This document shows, piece after piece, positions 42,256 through 50,243 of a DNA stretch of 64,000 bases; position 1 is the first letter of the stretch; each line of letters begins with the position of its first letter. This stretch comes from FEN-1250 sp039918615 (lineage in GTDB: Bacteria > Gemmatimonadota > Gemmatimonadetes > Gemmatimonadales > Gemmatimonadaceae). Position numbers and translations under genes: made by a program. A model generated the notes under the pieces. That model was not told where the DNA came from and ran no database searches. It saw nothing but the letters and a program-made list of their open reading frames with translations. The stretch lies in the NCBI GenBank assembly GCA_039918615.1, contig JBDSHG010000024.1, positions 12,622-76,621 on the forward strand, given 5' to 3'.

Positions 42256-42654
42256 TCACGGTGGGGCGATCGATGTGAGCGCGCTGTCGCCTAGGCCGGG
42301 AAGAGGCTCGGGGCTCGAGAGGTAGTCCCGAAAGGCGTGAAAGCTTCCCGGGGTTATTCCCTTCAATGTGATGGTGATATCGCCACCGCTTGCCACGTTC
42401 CTGACGGTGCACGACTGCGCGCTGAGTCTCTTTCGCTCGTCGACGTCGGTGCCGAAGATTTTCTTGACGACATCGGTCGTCAGATATTTGTCGCAGGCCG
42501 CGGCACCGCCATTTTCAAATGATGCGTGACGGGCCGGCTGGGATGCCGCTGGAGCGGCGGACTCGCCCGCAGCCTGAGAGTCGGCGGACTTCGAACACGC
42601 GAGCGCGGCGCCGAGCGTTAATAGTGCTAGCAGGGACTGAGTCGACCGAATCAT
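42256..42654 (-). CDS. Lipoprotein of unknown function
   Basis: A 132-residue lipoprotein. The signal MIRSTQSLLALLTLGAALAC ends in the lipobox A-L-A-C, and an Ala/Ser/Gln-rich linker of about 30 residues follows. The mature domain starts near ACDKYLTTDVVKKIFGTDVD and contains a second Cys in SAQSCTVRNVASGGDITITL; the two could form a disulfide. The pattern resembles small periplasmic domains of the DUF3558 type, but I cannot confirm it. No partner gene is obvious. Confidence 0.65.
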   Translation of the reverse strand: MIRSTQSLLALLTLGAALACSKSADSQAAGESAAPAASQPARHASFENGGAAACDKYLTTDVVKKIFGTDVDERKRLSAQSCTVRNVASGGDITITLKGITPGSFHAFRDYLSSPEPLPGLGDSALTSIAPP

Positions 42655-42739
42655 CTTCCTCTCCAGACCAAAAGGTTGGAGAGAAGATCGGCCGCAGCGG
42701 TTATCCGCCCGTTACGGCGCAGTCACGCGGGTCGACGAT

Positions 42740-43849
42740 CTACCGGTCGACCGTCGCCTGCTCCGCTGGCCGCGTCGTCTGGCTGCGAGTGGCGATCGAT
42801 TCGACCGTGATCGCCTCGGTCGGACAGTGCCCGACGAACTCGCCGTCGGCGGGCGACCATTCATGCTCCGGAATAGCCGCGAACGCCTTGTGCTCGGAAT
42901 CCATCTTCATGATCCGCGGCGCGAGCGCCGTGCACACGCCGCAGCCGATGCACTTCTCGCGATTCACCGACACCCGGATGCGTCGCCGCGGGTAGATCAG
43001 ATTCCGCACGAGCGGCCCGTCCTCCAACTCGTCCAGCGCCGAAATCGTCCCGTCATACCCCGCCTGGATCATCTCCTCGGCGTGCGAGAAGCCGAACCAG
43101 TCGCGATGCCCGACGCGCGGACGGATCAGCAGCATCGGAGGCCCCATCCACGTGGCGAGGGGGTTGAGTTGCAACGCGTGCATCATCACGGAGGCCGCGC
43201 GCATGTAGATCGCGGCGAAGCCACGGCTCGAGACGTCCTGAGCGCGTCCGAGATCCGTGTTGCCGACGTCGACCGCGATCACCGCGTCGACGCCGAGCGA
43301 TGCGATGGCGGTTGGGAGATTGTCGATGGTGCCGCCATCGACGCAGACGCGGCCGCCGACGACCGCCGGCGGGAAGAAACCGGGGAGCGCGCACGATGCG
43401 TACACTGCGTCACGAATCGACACGTCGTTGAGCCCCGGCAACCCCCAGACGACGATCGTCCCGCGCTCGAGATCAACGGTGTTGACGAGCAACCTGCTCC
43501 CGAGCTCGCGGAAGCTGTGGTGCGGAACGACGGAGTCGACGAGATCGCGCAGCGGCTGCTCGAGGTAGAGCGACGGCGCGCGCGAGCGGTCCATGAGCAT
43601 CCCGACGCGATTCAGCCGGAAGAGATCGCGCTTCGATACGGAGATCGCGCGACGCCCCATCTCGTCGAGCGGAATGCCGCCGATGCGCGCGGCCGCGATC
43701 AGGGCGCCGATGCTCGTCCCCGCGTAGCGCACCGGCACTATCCTGCGCTCCTCGAGCGCGCGCATGACGCCGATGTGCGCAAAACCCTTCAGCCCTCCAC
43801 CACCGAGGACCAGGGCCGTTCGATGCGGAGCGAGCCACGACACCGTCAC
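42740..43849 (-). CDS. Patatin-like phospholipase fused to a C-terminal ferredoxin domain
   Basis: A 369-residue two-part protein. Residues 10-210 are a patatin hydrolase: TALVLGGGGLKGFAHIGVMR as oxyanion loop, YAGTSIGALIAAA with nucleophile Ser (about residue 46), and CVDGGTIDNLP with the catalytic Asp. Residues 295-355 are a single-cluster ferredoxin: CIGCGVC gives Cys 300, 303 and 306, and GHCPTEAI gives Cys 342 followed by proline. Patatins hydrolyse acyl esters of lipids; adding an iron-sulfur domain is unusual. The start is GTG 43849 with AGGAGG six bases upstream. The last 15 residues are polar. Confidence 0.85.
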   Translation of the reverse strand: MTVSWLAPHRTALVLGGGGLKGFAHIGVMRALEERRIVPVRYAGTSIGALIAAARIGGIPLDEMGRRAISVSKRDLFRLNRVGMLMDRSRAPSLYLEQPLRDLVDSVVPHHSFRELGSRLLVNTVDLERGTIVVWGLPGLNDVSIRDAVYASCALPGFFPPAVVGGRVCVDGGTIDNLPTAIASLGVDAVIAVDVGNTDLGRAQDVSSRGFAAIYMRAASVMMHALQLNPLATWMGPPMLLIRPRVGHRDWFGFSHAEEMIQAGYDGTISALDELEDGPLVRNLIYPRRRIRVSVNREKCIGCGVCTALAPRIMKMDSEHKAFAAIPEHEWSPADGEFVGHCPTEAITVESIATRSQTTRPAEQATVDR

Positions 43850-43949
43850 ACGCTTCCTCCTGTTCCCGAAAGCTCAGCCCACGTGCCTCGAGAGGCGCGT
43901 GGGCTGAGCTGAGTATCGTCGGAGCGAGTCGGCCGGTGCCGCCGGACGG

Positions 43950-44540
43950 TCAGTTCGTGTTCAGCTTGTAGCCGAGTCCGATGCGGCTCCCCTGCTCCAT
44001 ACCTGTAGGACGACCGAGGTAGACGTATAGTCCATACAGGCCGACAAGTGCGCCGCCGACGGCGATGACCGTACCGGCGTTGTCGCCGATGATGAGTCCC
44101 GTGATGAGCGCCGCACCGCCGAAGATCATGAGGCCAACGCCACTGCCGCGCGATGGCCGGCGCATGGCATTCGCGCTCTCGGAGGCGTGGCTCTTGACGC
44201 GCGGGGACAGTGCGGAGGCATCCATGCTCGGACCCGTCGGCGCTGCGTCTTGGGCGGCGACCGGCGGATCCTGCGCGATCGTCGGTGTTGCGTCCGCCAC
44301 GATCAGTTGCGCGTCGAGCGGAGCGATCATAGGCGCCTCCTCGGCGACTACCGGTGCATCGGCGGCGACGGCGGGGGCATCCTGCGCGACGACTGGCGCG
44401 TCCTGCGCGACGACTGGCGCGTCCTGCGCGACCGCTGGCTGGTCGAGCGTGGCCAGCTGTTGCTCCTCCTGAGCCTGAACGCGCGTGCCGGCCAGTGAAA
44501 GTGCAACCAGTGCCACTACTGCGAATGTGAGCTTGGCCAT
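43950..44540 (-). CDS. Envelope protein with tandem VAQDAPV repeats and a glycine-rich membrane hairpin
   Basis: A 196-residue protein: signal peptide MAKLTFAVVALVALSLAG... cleaved near QAQ, then five degenerate seven-residue repeats (VAQDAPV, residues 37-70), an acidic/Ala-Pro linker, and a C-terminal glycine-rich pair of membrane segments (VGLMIFGGAALITGLIIGDN, then GTVIAVGGALVGLYGLYVYL). The layout resembles small anchored surface proteins with a flexible stalk. No function is recognised. The ATG at 44540 follows a purine-rich stretch. Confidence 0.7.
   Translation of the reverse strand: MAKLTFAVVALVALSLAGTRVQAQEEQQLATLDQPAVAQDAPVVAQDAPVVAQDAPAVAADAPVVAEEAPMIAPLDAQLIVADATPTIAQDPPVAAQDAAPTGPSMDASALSPRVKSHASESANAMRRPSRGSGVGLMIFGGAALITGLIIGDNAGTVIAVGGALVGLYGLYVYLGRPTGMEQGSRIGLGYKLNTN
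44331..44432 (-). repeat. In-gene tandem repeats of 21 bases
   Basis: Units coding V-A-Q-D-A-P-V repeat about five times; the first three are nearly identical at DNA level (GCGTCCTGCGCGACGACTGG on the plus strand), the last two are diverged. Copy number is likely to vary between strains. Confidence 0.75.
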
Positions 44541-44697
44541 ATGATCCTTGAATAGGAGGTGCGTGTGAGAACTTCCGCATCCATGGAGGATGCAAGGAAG
44601 GGGCCCGGTGTGTACGGTAGCGGACGGCGTTCTCTTGAGTGCGGCTCCGATACGCGGTATCTTCACCCAGCAGCGCCCACCCCAAATCCGACGGTTG

Positions 44698-44925
44698 ATG
44701 CCCACTCCTCCGAAAAAGCTCAGAAAGCAGTACGAGAACAAGGATTATCCCAACGTCGTTCTTCGCTTCGAGGATGGTCATCAGATCGAGGTCATCAAGG
44801 GCGCAACCAAGACCTTCGATTGCTATGCGGGCGAAACAATCAAGGTCCTTGCGATGTACGACAAGACGTCGAAGGAGCGCGAGCTCGTCAAGACCTCGAA
44901 GGCGGACGAATTTCCGGACGCGTGA
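44698..44925 (+). CDS. Small conserved-looking cytoplasmic protein, function unknown
   Basis: A 75-residue protein, MPTPPKKLRKQYENKDYPNV onward, with alternating strands (VVLRFEDGHQIEVIKGATKT) and a lysine-rich end. No domain is recognised. The ATG at 44698 was chosen because the residues encoded upstream in frame look non-coding. It is divergent from the repeat protein and precedes a secreted-protein/sortase pair. Confidence 0.5.
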   Translation: MPTPPKKLRKQYENKDYPNVVLRFEDGHQIEVIKGATKTFDCYAGETIKVLAMYDKTSKERELVKTSKADEFPDA

Positions 44926-45006
44926 TGGCGTGCGAGCCACCTGGCTCGCGGCACTAATCCTGCCTCTCCCGGTGGTTACCACAGTCCGTTTGACCGGAGG
45001 ATCGTC

Positions 45007-45462
45007 GTGCGTCTGAGCCACCTTTCGCTGCTCACCTGCGCCCTCGCGGCGCTGGCGATTCCGGCCGTCGCGAGCGCGCAGTTCACCGCCGCGATCATGC
45101 CTCCGCGCGTGAAGGCGAAAGTCGACACCGTCATGAGGCAGGATTCAGTGCGTCGCGCGACGGTAGCGCTCGCGACGCGCGTCACCGACATGAGGAAGTG
45201 GGTCGACTCTGCGGCTGGCGTCTCCATTCCGGCCGCCGACAGCGCGTCGCTCGAGAAGGCGAGGAAGCCCGATTCCGCGAAGACTGCGGTGATGAAGGAT
45301 TCGGTCATCCTCAATCGCAACGCGCGCATCCGTGCGGACTCTGCGGCATCCATCGGTACCGTCGAAGTGCACGACAGCACGGGGCTCAAGGGCGATGCGC
45401 CCGCGCCCGCGCCGCCCGCGAAGAAATCGCCGGCAGGGGCGATGCACTTTCGTCGAGACTAG
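45007..45462 (+). CDS. Secreted low-complexity protein of unknown function
   Basis: A 151-residue protein with a signal peptide (LSLLTCALAALAIPAVASAQ). The mature part is rich in Ala, Asp, Ser, Lys and Val with regular charge alternation (VMRQDSVRRATVALATRVTD, VMKDSVILNRNARIRADSAA), suggesting helices, and ends with a proline/alanine stretch. GTG 45007 has GGAGG seven bases upstream. It is directly followed, one base after its stop, by the sortase, so it may be its partner, but no L-P-x-T-G-like motif is present. Confidence 0.6.
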   Translation: MRLSHLSLLTCALAALAIPAVASAQFTAAIMPPRVKAKVDTVMRQDSVRRATVALATRVTDMRKWVDSAAGVSIPAADSASLEKARKPDSAKTAVMKDSVILNRNARIRADSAASIGTVEVHDSTGLKGDAPAPAPPAKKSPAGAMHFRRD

Positions 45463-45463
45463 C

Positions 45464-46054
45464 GTGCGGCGCACGCTCGGCGCCGTGCTCGTGGCGGCCG
45501 GCGCGGCGGTGTTGCTCTACGTCGGCTATCGATACGCGAGCGGTGCGATCGAGCGCGACGGCGCGCGGGCGGCGTGGGCGGAGCTCGAGGCGCACCGCGC
45601 TGGTGCATCTGCGTCGCTGACGTCGGCGCCTGCACACACGACGTACGTCACGGGCGAGCTGGTCGGTCGCCTGATGATTCCTGCGGTGAAGCTCGACGAG
45701 GTGATTGCAGAGGGCGTAGGCGACGAGGAGCTCGATGCGGGACCGGGGCACTTTCCCGGCACCGCGTCGCCCGGCGAGGGGGGGAATGCGGTCATCTCCG
45801 CGCATCGCGACAGGCACTTCCACTCGCTGGGCCGCGTCGTTATCGGCGACACGGTGATCACGGAAACCCGGACGGCGCGCACCGCATGGGTGATCACGGA
45901 CCGGAAGATCGTCGGGCGATACGAGCCATCGCTCTTCCCCTCAACGACGCCGGAGCTCACGCTCACGACGTGCTGGCCCATTCGCTACGTCGGCCCCGCG
46001 CCGGACCGGCTGATCCTCACCGCGAAGCCGGTCGTCGCGCCGCCACGCGCCTGA
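45464..46054 (+). CDS. Sortase-family transpeptidase
   Basis: A 196-residue membrane-anchored sortase. One N-terminal helix (LGAVLVAAGAAVLLYVGYRY) is followed by the beta-barrel: GELVGRLMIPAVKLDEVIAE, GNAVISAHRDRHFHSLGRVV with the catalytic His, LTLTTCWPIRYVGPAPDRLI with the catalytic Cys and the Arg after it. The T-L-T-T-C-W-P block fits class D/E-like sortases found in some Gram-negatives. Start GTG 45464 is one base after the upstream stop. No substrate with a sorting signal is seen in the window. Confidence 0.85.
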   Translation: MRRTLGAVLVAAGAAVLLYVGYRYASGAIERDGARAAWAELEAHRAGASASLTSAPAHTTYVTGELVGRLMIPAVKLDEVIAEGVGDEELDAGPGHFPGTASPGEGGNAVISAHRDRHFHSLGRVVIGDTVITETRTARTAWVITDRKIVGRYEPSLFPSTTPELTLTTCWPIRYVGPAPDRLILTAKPVVAPPRA

Positions 46055-46076
46055 GCCACTACAACTAACGGCAGTC

Positions 46077-46101
46077 GCAGTCGCCGTTTATTGTCCGTGC
46101 C
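46077..46101. repeat. Dispersed repeat copy (GCAGTCxCCGTTT...TTGTCCGTG)
   Basis: GCAGTCGCCGTTTATTGTCC and the next GTGCC match the left arm of the element at 59459-59620 with only a base change and a one- to two-base length difference. It lies in the 57 bases between the convergent sortase and small-membrane-protein genes. Confidence 0.6.
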
Positions 46102-46111
46102 ATGAGAACTG

Positions 46112-46276
46112 CTACCGCGCGGTCGCCGCTGCCGGACTATTGCCCGATCCGGCCACGCCATAGTGATGCCACACGAAGAAGAGCGAGAGGCAGAGCAGCG
46201 CGACGACCAGAATCCCGATGGTGATTCCGCGTCTCTCGCTGTCGGTTCGTGCGTCTGTGGCCAGTTCTTCGCTCAA
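46112..46276 (-). CDS. Small single-span membrane protein
   Basis: A 54-codon reading frame: MSEELATDARTDSERRGITI, then a hydrophobic span GILVVALLCLSLFFVWHHYG and a short Ala/Ser-rich tail to TAG at 46112-46114. The start is TTG 46276 with GGAG exactly six bases upstream, which is convincing. An N-terminal acidic cytoplasmic part and one membrane helix are seen; function unknown. It faces the sortase gene tail-to-tail. Confidence 0.5.
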   Translation of the reverse strand: MSEELATDARTDSERRGITIGILVVALLCLSLFFVWHHYGVAGSGNSPAAATAR

Positions 46277-46474
46277 CGTGCGCTCCGGTAAGGGTGCCCC
46301 AGCAGGGATGGCTGAAAGGAAGGCAAAAGGCTCGCCACGGCGGCACCACCGTACACCGCGCCGTCACGCGCGCCAAGGGGTGACCGCGTGTGGGGCGCGC
46401 ACTAACTTTCTCCCCGGAAGCAGCAGAACCGTCGCTCCCGCGCGCAACTTCTCCTCCCCCGAACCGCCTCTCCC

Positions 46475-48124
46475 ATGCGCCTCCACTCGCTCGCGCTTCT
46501 CGCTTCGCTCACACCGATGATCGCGGGCGCGCAGGCCACCTCGAAAGCGGCTGCAGGGCCGATCACGGCCACCGAGATCGACGGCGACCTTCGCTTCCTC
46601 TCGTCGGATCTGCTCGAGGGGCGCGCGCCGGCCACACGCGCCGACAAACTCACCACCGAGTACATCGCCGACCAGCTTCGCGGCGCCGGCGTCGAGCCGG
46701 GGGTGAATGGCTCCTATTTCCAGACCGTTCCCATCGATGTCGTGAAGGCGGATCCCGCATCGATCAAGGTCAACGCCACAGGGAAATCGACGATGACGCT
46801 CCACTCGCCCGACGATGTCGTGGTTTTCGCCGGCTCCGCCGTCGAAGACAGCAAAGCGAGCGGCGAGTTGGTCTACGTCGGCTACGGCGCCTCGGCGCCC
46901 GAGTACAAATGGGATGACTACAAGGGAATCGATCTCAAGGGAAAGATCCTGCTCGTTCTCGTGAACGATCCGCCCGCCACCGCCGCCGAGCCGAAGCTCT
47001 TCGGCGGAAAGGCAATGACGTACTACGGCCGCTGGACCTACAAGTACGAGGAGGCCGAGCGTCGCGGAGCGGCGGGCGTGCTCATCGTGCACACCACCGC
47101 GGCCGCGAGCTACCCCTGGCACACGGTCGTCGGCTCGTGGAGCGGCGAGCAACGGATGCTCCCGCGCGATGCGTCTTCCGCGCCGGTGCTCGGCATGCGC
47201 GGCTGGATCACCGACAGTGCGGCGACCGCGCTGCTCAAGCCCGCGGGGCTCGACATGGCCAGGCTGCGCAAGGACGCCGAGTCGCGCGACTTCAAGCCGG
47301 TGAGCACCGGGATCACGATCGACTTCTCGGCGCACAACAGCGTGAATCACCTCTCGAGCGCGAACGTCGTCGGCGTCGTGCGCGGGCATGACGCGAAGCT
47401 CAAGAACGAGTACATCGCAATCAGCGCGCACTGGGATCACCTCGGCATCGGCGTCCCGGTAAATGGCGACTCGATCTACAACGGCGCAGTCGACAACGGC
47501 TCCGGCGTCGCCTCGGTGCTCGCGATCGCCCGTGCGGCCGCGAAGCTCCCGACGACGCGCCGCTCGCTGATCTTCCTCTTCGTCACCGCGGAGGAGTCGG
47601 GGCTGCTCGGCTCGCAGTACTACGGCGAGCATCCGACCGTCCCAGCACGGAGCATCGCGGCGGATCTCAACCTCGATGTCGTGACGGTGGACGGCCGTGT
47701 GCGCGATCTCAACGTGATGGGCGACAACAAGTCGACGCTCGGGCCCATGCTCGCGAACCTGGTTCGTCCGCAGGGGATGAAGCTCTCTCCGGACGCGCAT
47801 CCGGAGGCGGGACACTTCTATCGCTCCGACCACTTCTCCTTCGCGAAGGTAGGCATTCCGTCGGTTTCGATCGGCGCCGGTGACGACTACATCGGGAAGC
47901 CGAAGGACTTCGGCAATCAGGCGGATGAAGATTACACGGCACACCGCTATCATCAGCCCGCGGACGCGTACAGCCCCGACTTCGACCTGAGCGGGGCCGC
48001 GCAGATATCGAACATCGTGCTCAAGTTCGCGCGCACGCTCGCGAACTCGCCGGTGACGCCGACGTGGAACGCCGATGCGGAGTTCAAGGCCGCGCGTGAG
48101 AAATCGCTGAAGCCGCTCTCGTAG
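46475..48124 (+). CDS. Secreted M28-family zinc aminopeptidase with PA domain
   Basis: A 549-residue secreted peptidase with a signal peptide (HSLALLASLTPMIAGAQ). Residues 110-260 hold an inserted PA-like domain (GELVYVGYGASAPEYKWDDY, AGVLIVHTT). The catalytic part has the zinc ligands in IAISAHWDHLGIG (about residue 323), GAVDNGSGVASVLAIARAA, FVTAEESGLLGSQYYGEHP with the general base Glu, LNLDVVTVDG, and the final His in YTAHRYHQPADAY. Length and order fit M28 exopeptidases that act in the periplasm or outside. It shares one base with the PsuG gene. Confidence 0.92.
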   Translation: MRLHSLALLASLTPMIAGAQATSKAAAGPITATEIDGDLRFLSSDLLEGRAPATRADKLTTEYIADQLRGAGVEPGVNGSYFQTVPIDVVKADPASIKVNATGKSTMTLHSPDDVVVFAGSAVEDSKASGELVYVGYGASAPEYKWDDYKGIDLKGKILLVLVNDPPATAAEPKLFGGKAMTYYGRWTYKYEEAERRGAAGVLIVHTTAAASYPWHTVVGSWSGEQRMLPRDASSAPVLGMRGWITDSAATALLKPAGLDMARLRKDAESRDFKPVSTGITIDFSAHNSVNHLSSANVVGVVRGHDAKLKNEYIAISAHWDHLGIGVPVNGDSIYNGAVDNGSGVASVLAIARAAAKLPTTRRSLIFLFVTAEESGLLGSQYYGEHPTVPARSIAADLNLDVVTVDGRVRDLNVMGDNKSTLGPMLANLVRPQGMKLSPDAHPEAGHFYRSDHFSFAKVGIPSVSIGAGDDYIGKPKDFGNQADEDYTAHRYHQPADAYSPDFDLSGAAQISNIVLKFARTLANSPVTPTWNADAEFKAAREKSLKPLS

Positions 48125-49041
48125 TGGCAGCGGTGTCGCGGGTGCGCACGCCTCCGGACTTCGGCACGTGGATGGTGGAGGCGAAGCCGATCGTCGCCCT
48201 CGAGAGCTCCGTGTTTGCCCAGGGACTTCCGAGTCCCGCGAATCGCACGGCCGCGCGATCGATGATCGAGGCGATCGAGTCGCGCGGCGCAATCCCGCTC
48301 ATCACCGCGATCGTGAAGGGGACGCCGGCCGCCGGGCTCACCGACGACGAGCTCGAGCGCTTCCTCGCTCGCGACGGCATCGAGAAGGTCTCCGCGCGTG
48401 ATCTCGCGCAGGCGATGGCGCGCGGCATCGACGGTGCGACGACCGTCGCGGCGGCGATCATGCTCGCGCACAGCGCCGGCATCGAGGTGATGGCGACGGG
48501 CGGCATCGGCGGCGTCCATCGCGCCCCGGCGTACGACGAGTCCGCCGACCTCGCCGAGCTGGCGCGCACATCGATCATCGTGGTGTGCTCGGGACCCAAG
48601 GCGATCCTCGATCTCCGCGCGACGTCGGAGCGCCTGGACACGCTCGGCGTTACGATCGCCGGCTTCGGGACCAGCGAGCTCCCTGCCTTCTACGGCGCCG
48701 AAAGCGGCATTCCGGTGCAGCGCGTCGACGATCCGGCGATGATCGCGTCGATCTTCAAGGCGAAACGTGAGCTCGGACAGACGGGTGCGCTGCTCGTCGT
48801 ACAGCCTCCGCCGGTGCACTACGCGTTGCCCGCATCGGTAGTCGAGCGTGCTGTAGTAGAGGGGATACGCGAGAGCACGCGAGCCGGCATCCAGGGCTCG
48901 GCGATCACGCCCTTTCTGCTCGCCTACGTCGACAAGGCCACCTCCGGGCGAGCGCGCGAGGTGAATCTGGCACTACTGGAACAGAACGCAGCGCTCGCGG
49001 CCTCTATCGCAGTAGAGCTCACACGCTTTGCGTTTCGGTGA
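48124..49041 (+). CDS. psuG: Pseudouridine-5'-phosphate glycosidase
   Basis: A 305-residue enzyme that cleaves pseudouridine 5'-phosphate into uracil and ribose 5-phosphate. Typical blocks: IVALESSVFAQGLPSPANRT at the start, VKGTPAAGLTDDELERFLAR, VMATGGIGGVHRAPAYDESA, DLAELARTSIIVVCSGPKAI, YGAESGIPVQRVDDP, and GSAITPFLLAYVDKATSGRA. It usually works with the kinase PsuK, which is absent here. The start is GTG 48124, which shares the last G of the peptidase stop codon. Downstream is a 86-base gap to the TPR gene. Confidence 0.92.
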   Translation: MAAVSRVRTPPDFGTWMVEAKPIVALESSVFAQGLPSPANRTAARSMIEAIESRGAIPLITAIVKGTPAAGLTDDELERFLARDGIEKVSARDLAQAMARGIDGATTVAAAIMLAHSAGIEVMATGGIGGVHRAPAYDESADLAELARTSIIVVCSGPKAILDLRATSERLDTLGVTIAGFGTSELPAFYGAESGIPVQRVDDPAMIASIFKAKRELGQTGALLVVQPPPVHYALPASVVERAVVEGIRESTRAGIQGSAITPFLLAYVDKATSGRAREVNLALLEQNAALAASIAVELTRFAFR

Positions 49042-49127
49042 TGAAGCTGCCCTGTTTACCATTGAACTCTGCGGCTCCGACACACTAAAATAGGCAAGAC
49101 CTTTCGACGTCGGAGGAAGCTCGCCAC

Positions 49128-50243
49128 ATGGCCACGCCCTTCTTGAGTTCCGAGGAGTACGACGAGCGGGCGCACGAGCTCTATAACGAGGGTCAGTACG
49201 ATGCCGCGCTGGATGTGCTGCGGGAGGGATTGAATCTCTACCCGGAGTCCGTCGAGCTGCACATCGGCGCTGGATTCGCGCGCCTCGCGCGCGAGGAATA
49301 CGCGTGGGCGCGACGCAGCTTCGAGACCGCGCTGGTGCTCGACGCGCTGCACGAGGAGGCGCTCGCGGGGCTCGGTGAGACGTTGCTGAAGTTCGGCATG
49401 CGCGACGAAGCGCTGAAGTCCTTCCGGAAGATCCTCGATCTTGGCTACGACGACGATCTCGATCTCGTGCTGCAGGTCGGACGCGCACTCTTCCGCGAAG
49501 AGATGATGGACGAGGCGCGCGAGTTCTTCGAGGTCGCCTCGCGCGAGCAGAAGGACCTCGCGGAGGCGTCGGCGTGCCTCGGCTACGTCAATCATCGCCT
49601 TGGCAACGACGACGCGGCGCTCATGCATCTGCGGCGCGCGCTTCAGCTCGACGGGGAGCACACCGAGGCGCGCATCTATCTCGCCAACGTCCTCTACGAT
49701 CGCGGCGAGTACGAGCCCGCGCTCAACGAGCTCGATCTCACCACTCCCGACGATCACTGGGACGAGCTCGGGATCTGGCGCTTCATCGAGCTCAAGAAGT
49801 CGATCTACAAGCTCAAGGACGGCGATGGCGAGCTGCGTCCGTGGGAAGCGCGCCTCGGCGAGCTCTCGGGCGAGCCGGACGACATCGACGAGATGCTCGC
49901 CGACATCGAGCAGCGCGTGCTCGAGCAGGAGGAGGCGCGCGACAAGGGGCAGCTCGAGCTCTTCGGCGCGCTGCTCACCGATCTCGCCGAGAGGAAAAAG
50001 GAAGATGTGCTCGAGCACAGCATCCTCATGACAGACGGCGCGGAGTACATCGGGAGCTGGGAGCACATCGTGCGCGAGATGCGCGACGCGAGCCGCCACA
50101 TGGCCGACCGCTCGCTGCAGGACTACATGTCGAACGAGGCCCGGCGCGGATACTCGCTCACGGGCGTGAAGATTCCGACGAGCGACGCCGAGAGCTTCAT
50201 CCGCGGCAGCGCGAACGCGGGGCTGCTTCGCATCGTTCGTTGA
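49128..50243 (+). CDS. Tetratricopeptide-repeat protein
   Basis: A 371-residue cytoplasmic protein (no signal peptide) with about five TPR units in residues 10-200, for example ELYNEGQYDAALDVLREGLN, ARRSFETALVLDALHEEALA and YVNHRLGNDDAALMHLRRAL. The C-terminal third is charged and helical, with ENSYIGSWEHIV-like EYIGSWEHIVREMRDASRHM. TPR arrays mediate protein-protein contacts. A GGAGGAAGC lies ten bases before the ATG. It overlaps the M16 peptidase start by four bases (TTGA). Confidence 0.85.
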   Translation: MATPFLSSEEYDERAHELYNEGQYDAALDVLREGLNLYPESVELHIGAGFARLAREEYAWARRSFETALVLDALHEEALAGLGETLLKFGMRDEALKSFRKILDLGYDDDLDLVLQVGRALFREEMMDEAREFFEVASREQKDLAEASACLGYVNHRLGNDDAALMHLRRALQLDGEHTEARIYLANVLYDRGEYEPALNELDLTTPDDHWDELGIWRFIELKKSIYKLKDGDGELRPWEARLGELSGEPDDIDEMLADIEQRVLEQEEARDKGQLELFGALLTDLAERKKEDVLEHSILMTDGAEYIGSWEHIVREMRDASRHMADRSLQDYMSNEARRGYSLTGVKIPTSDAESFIRGSANAGLLRIVR

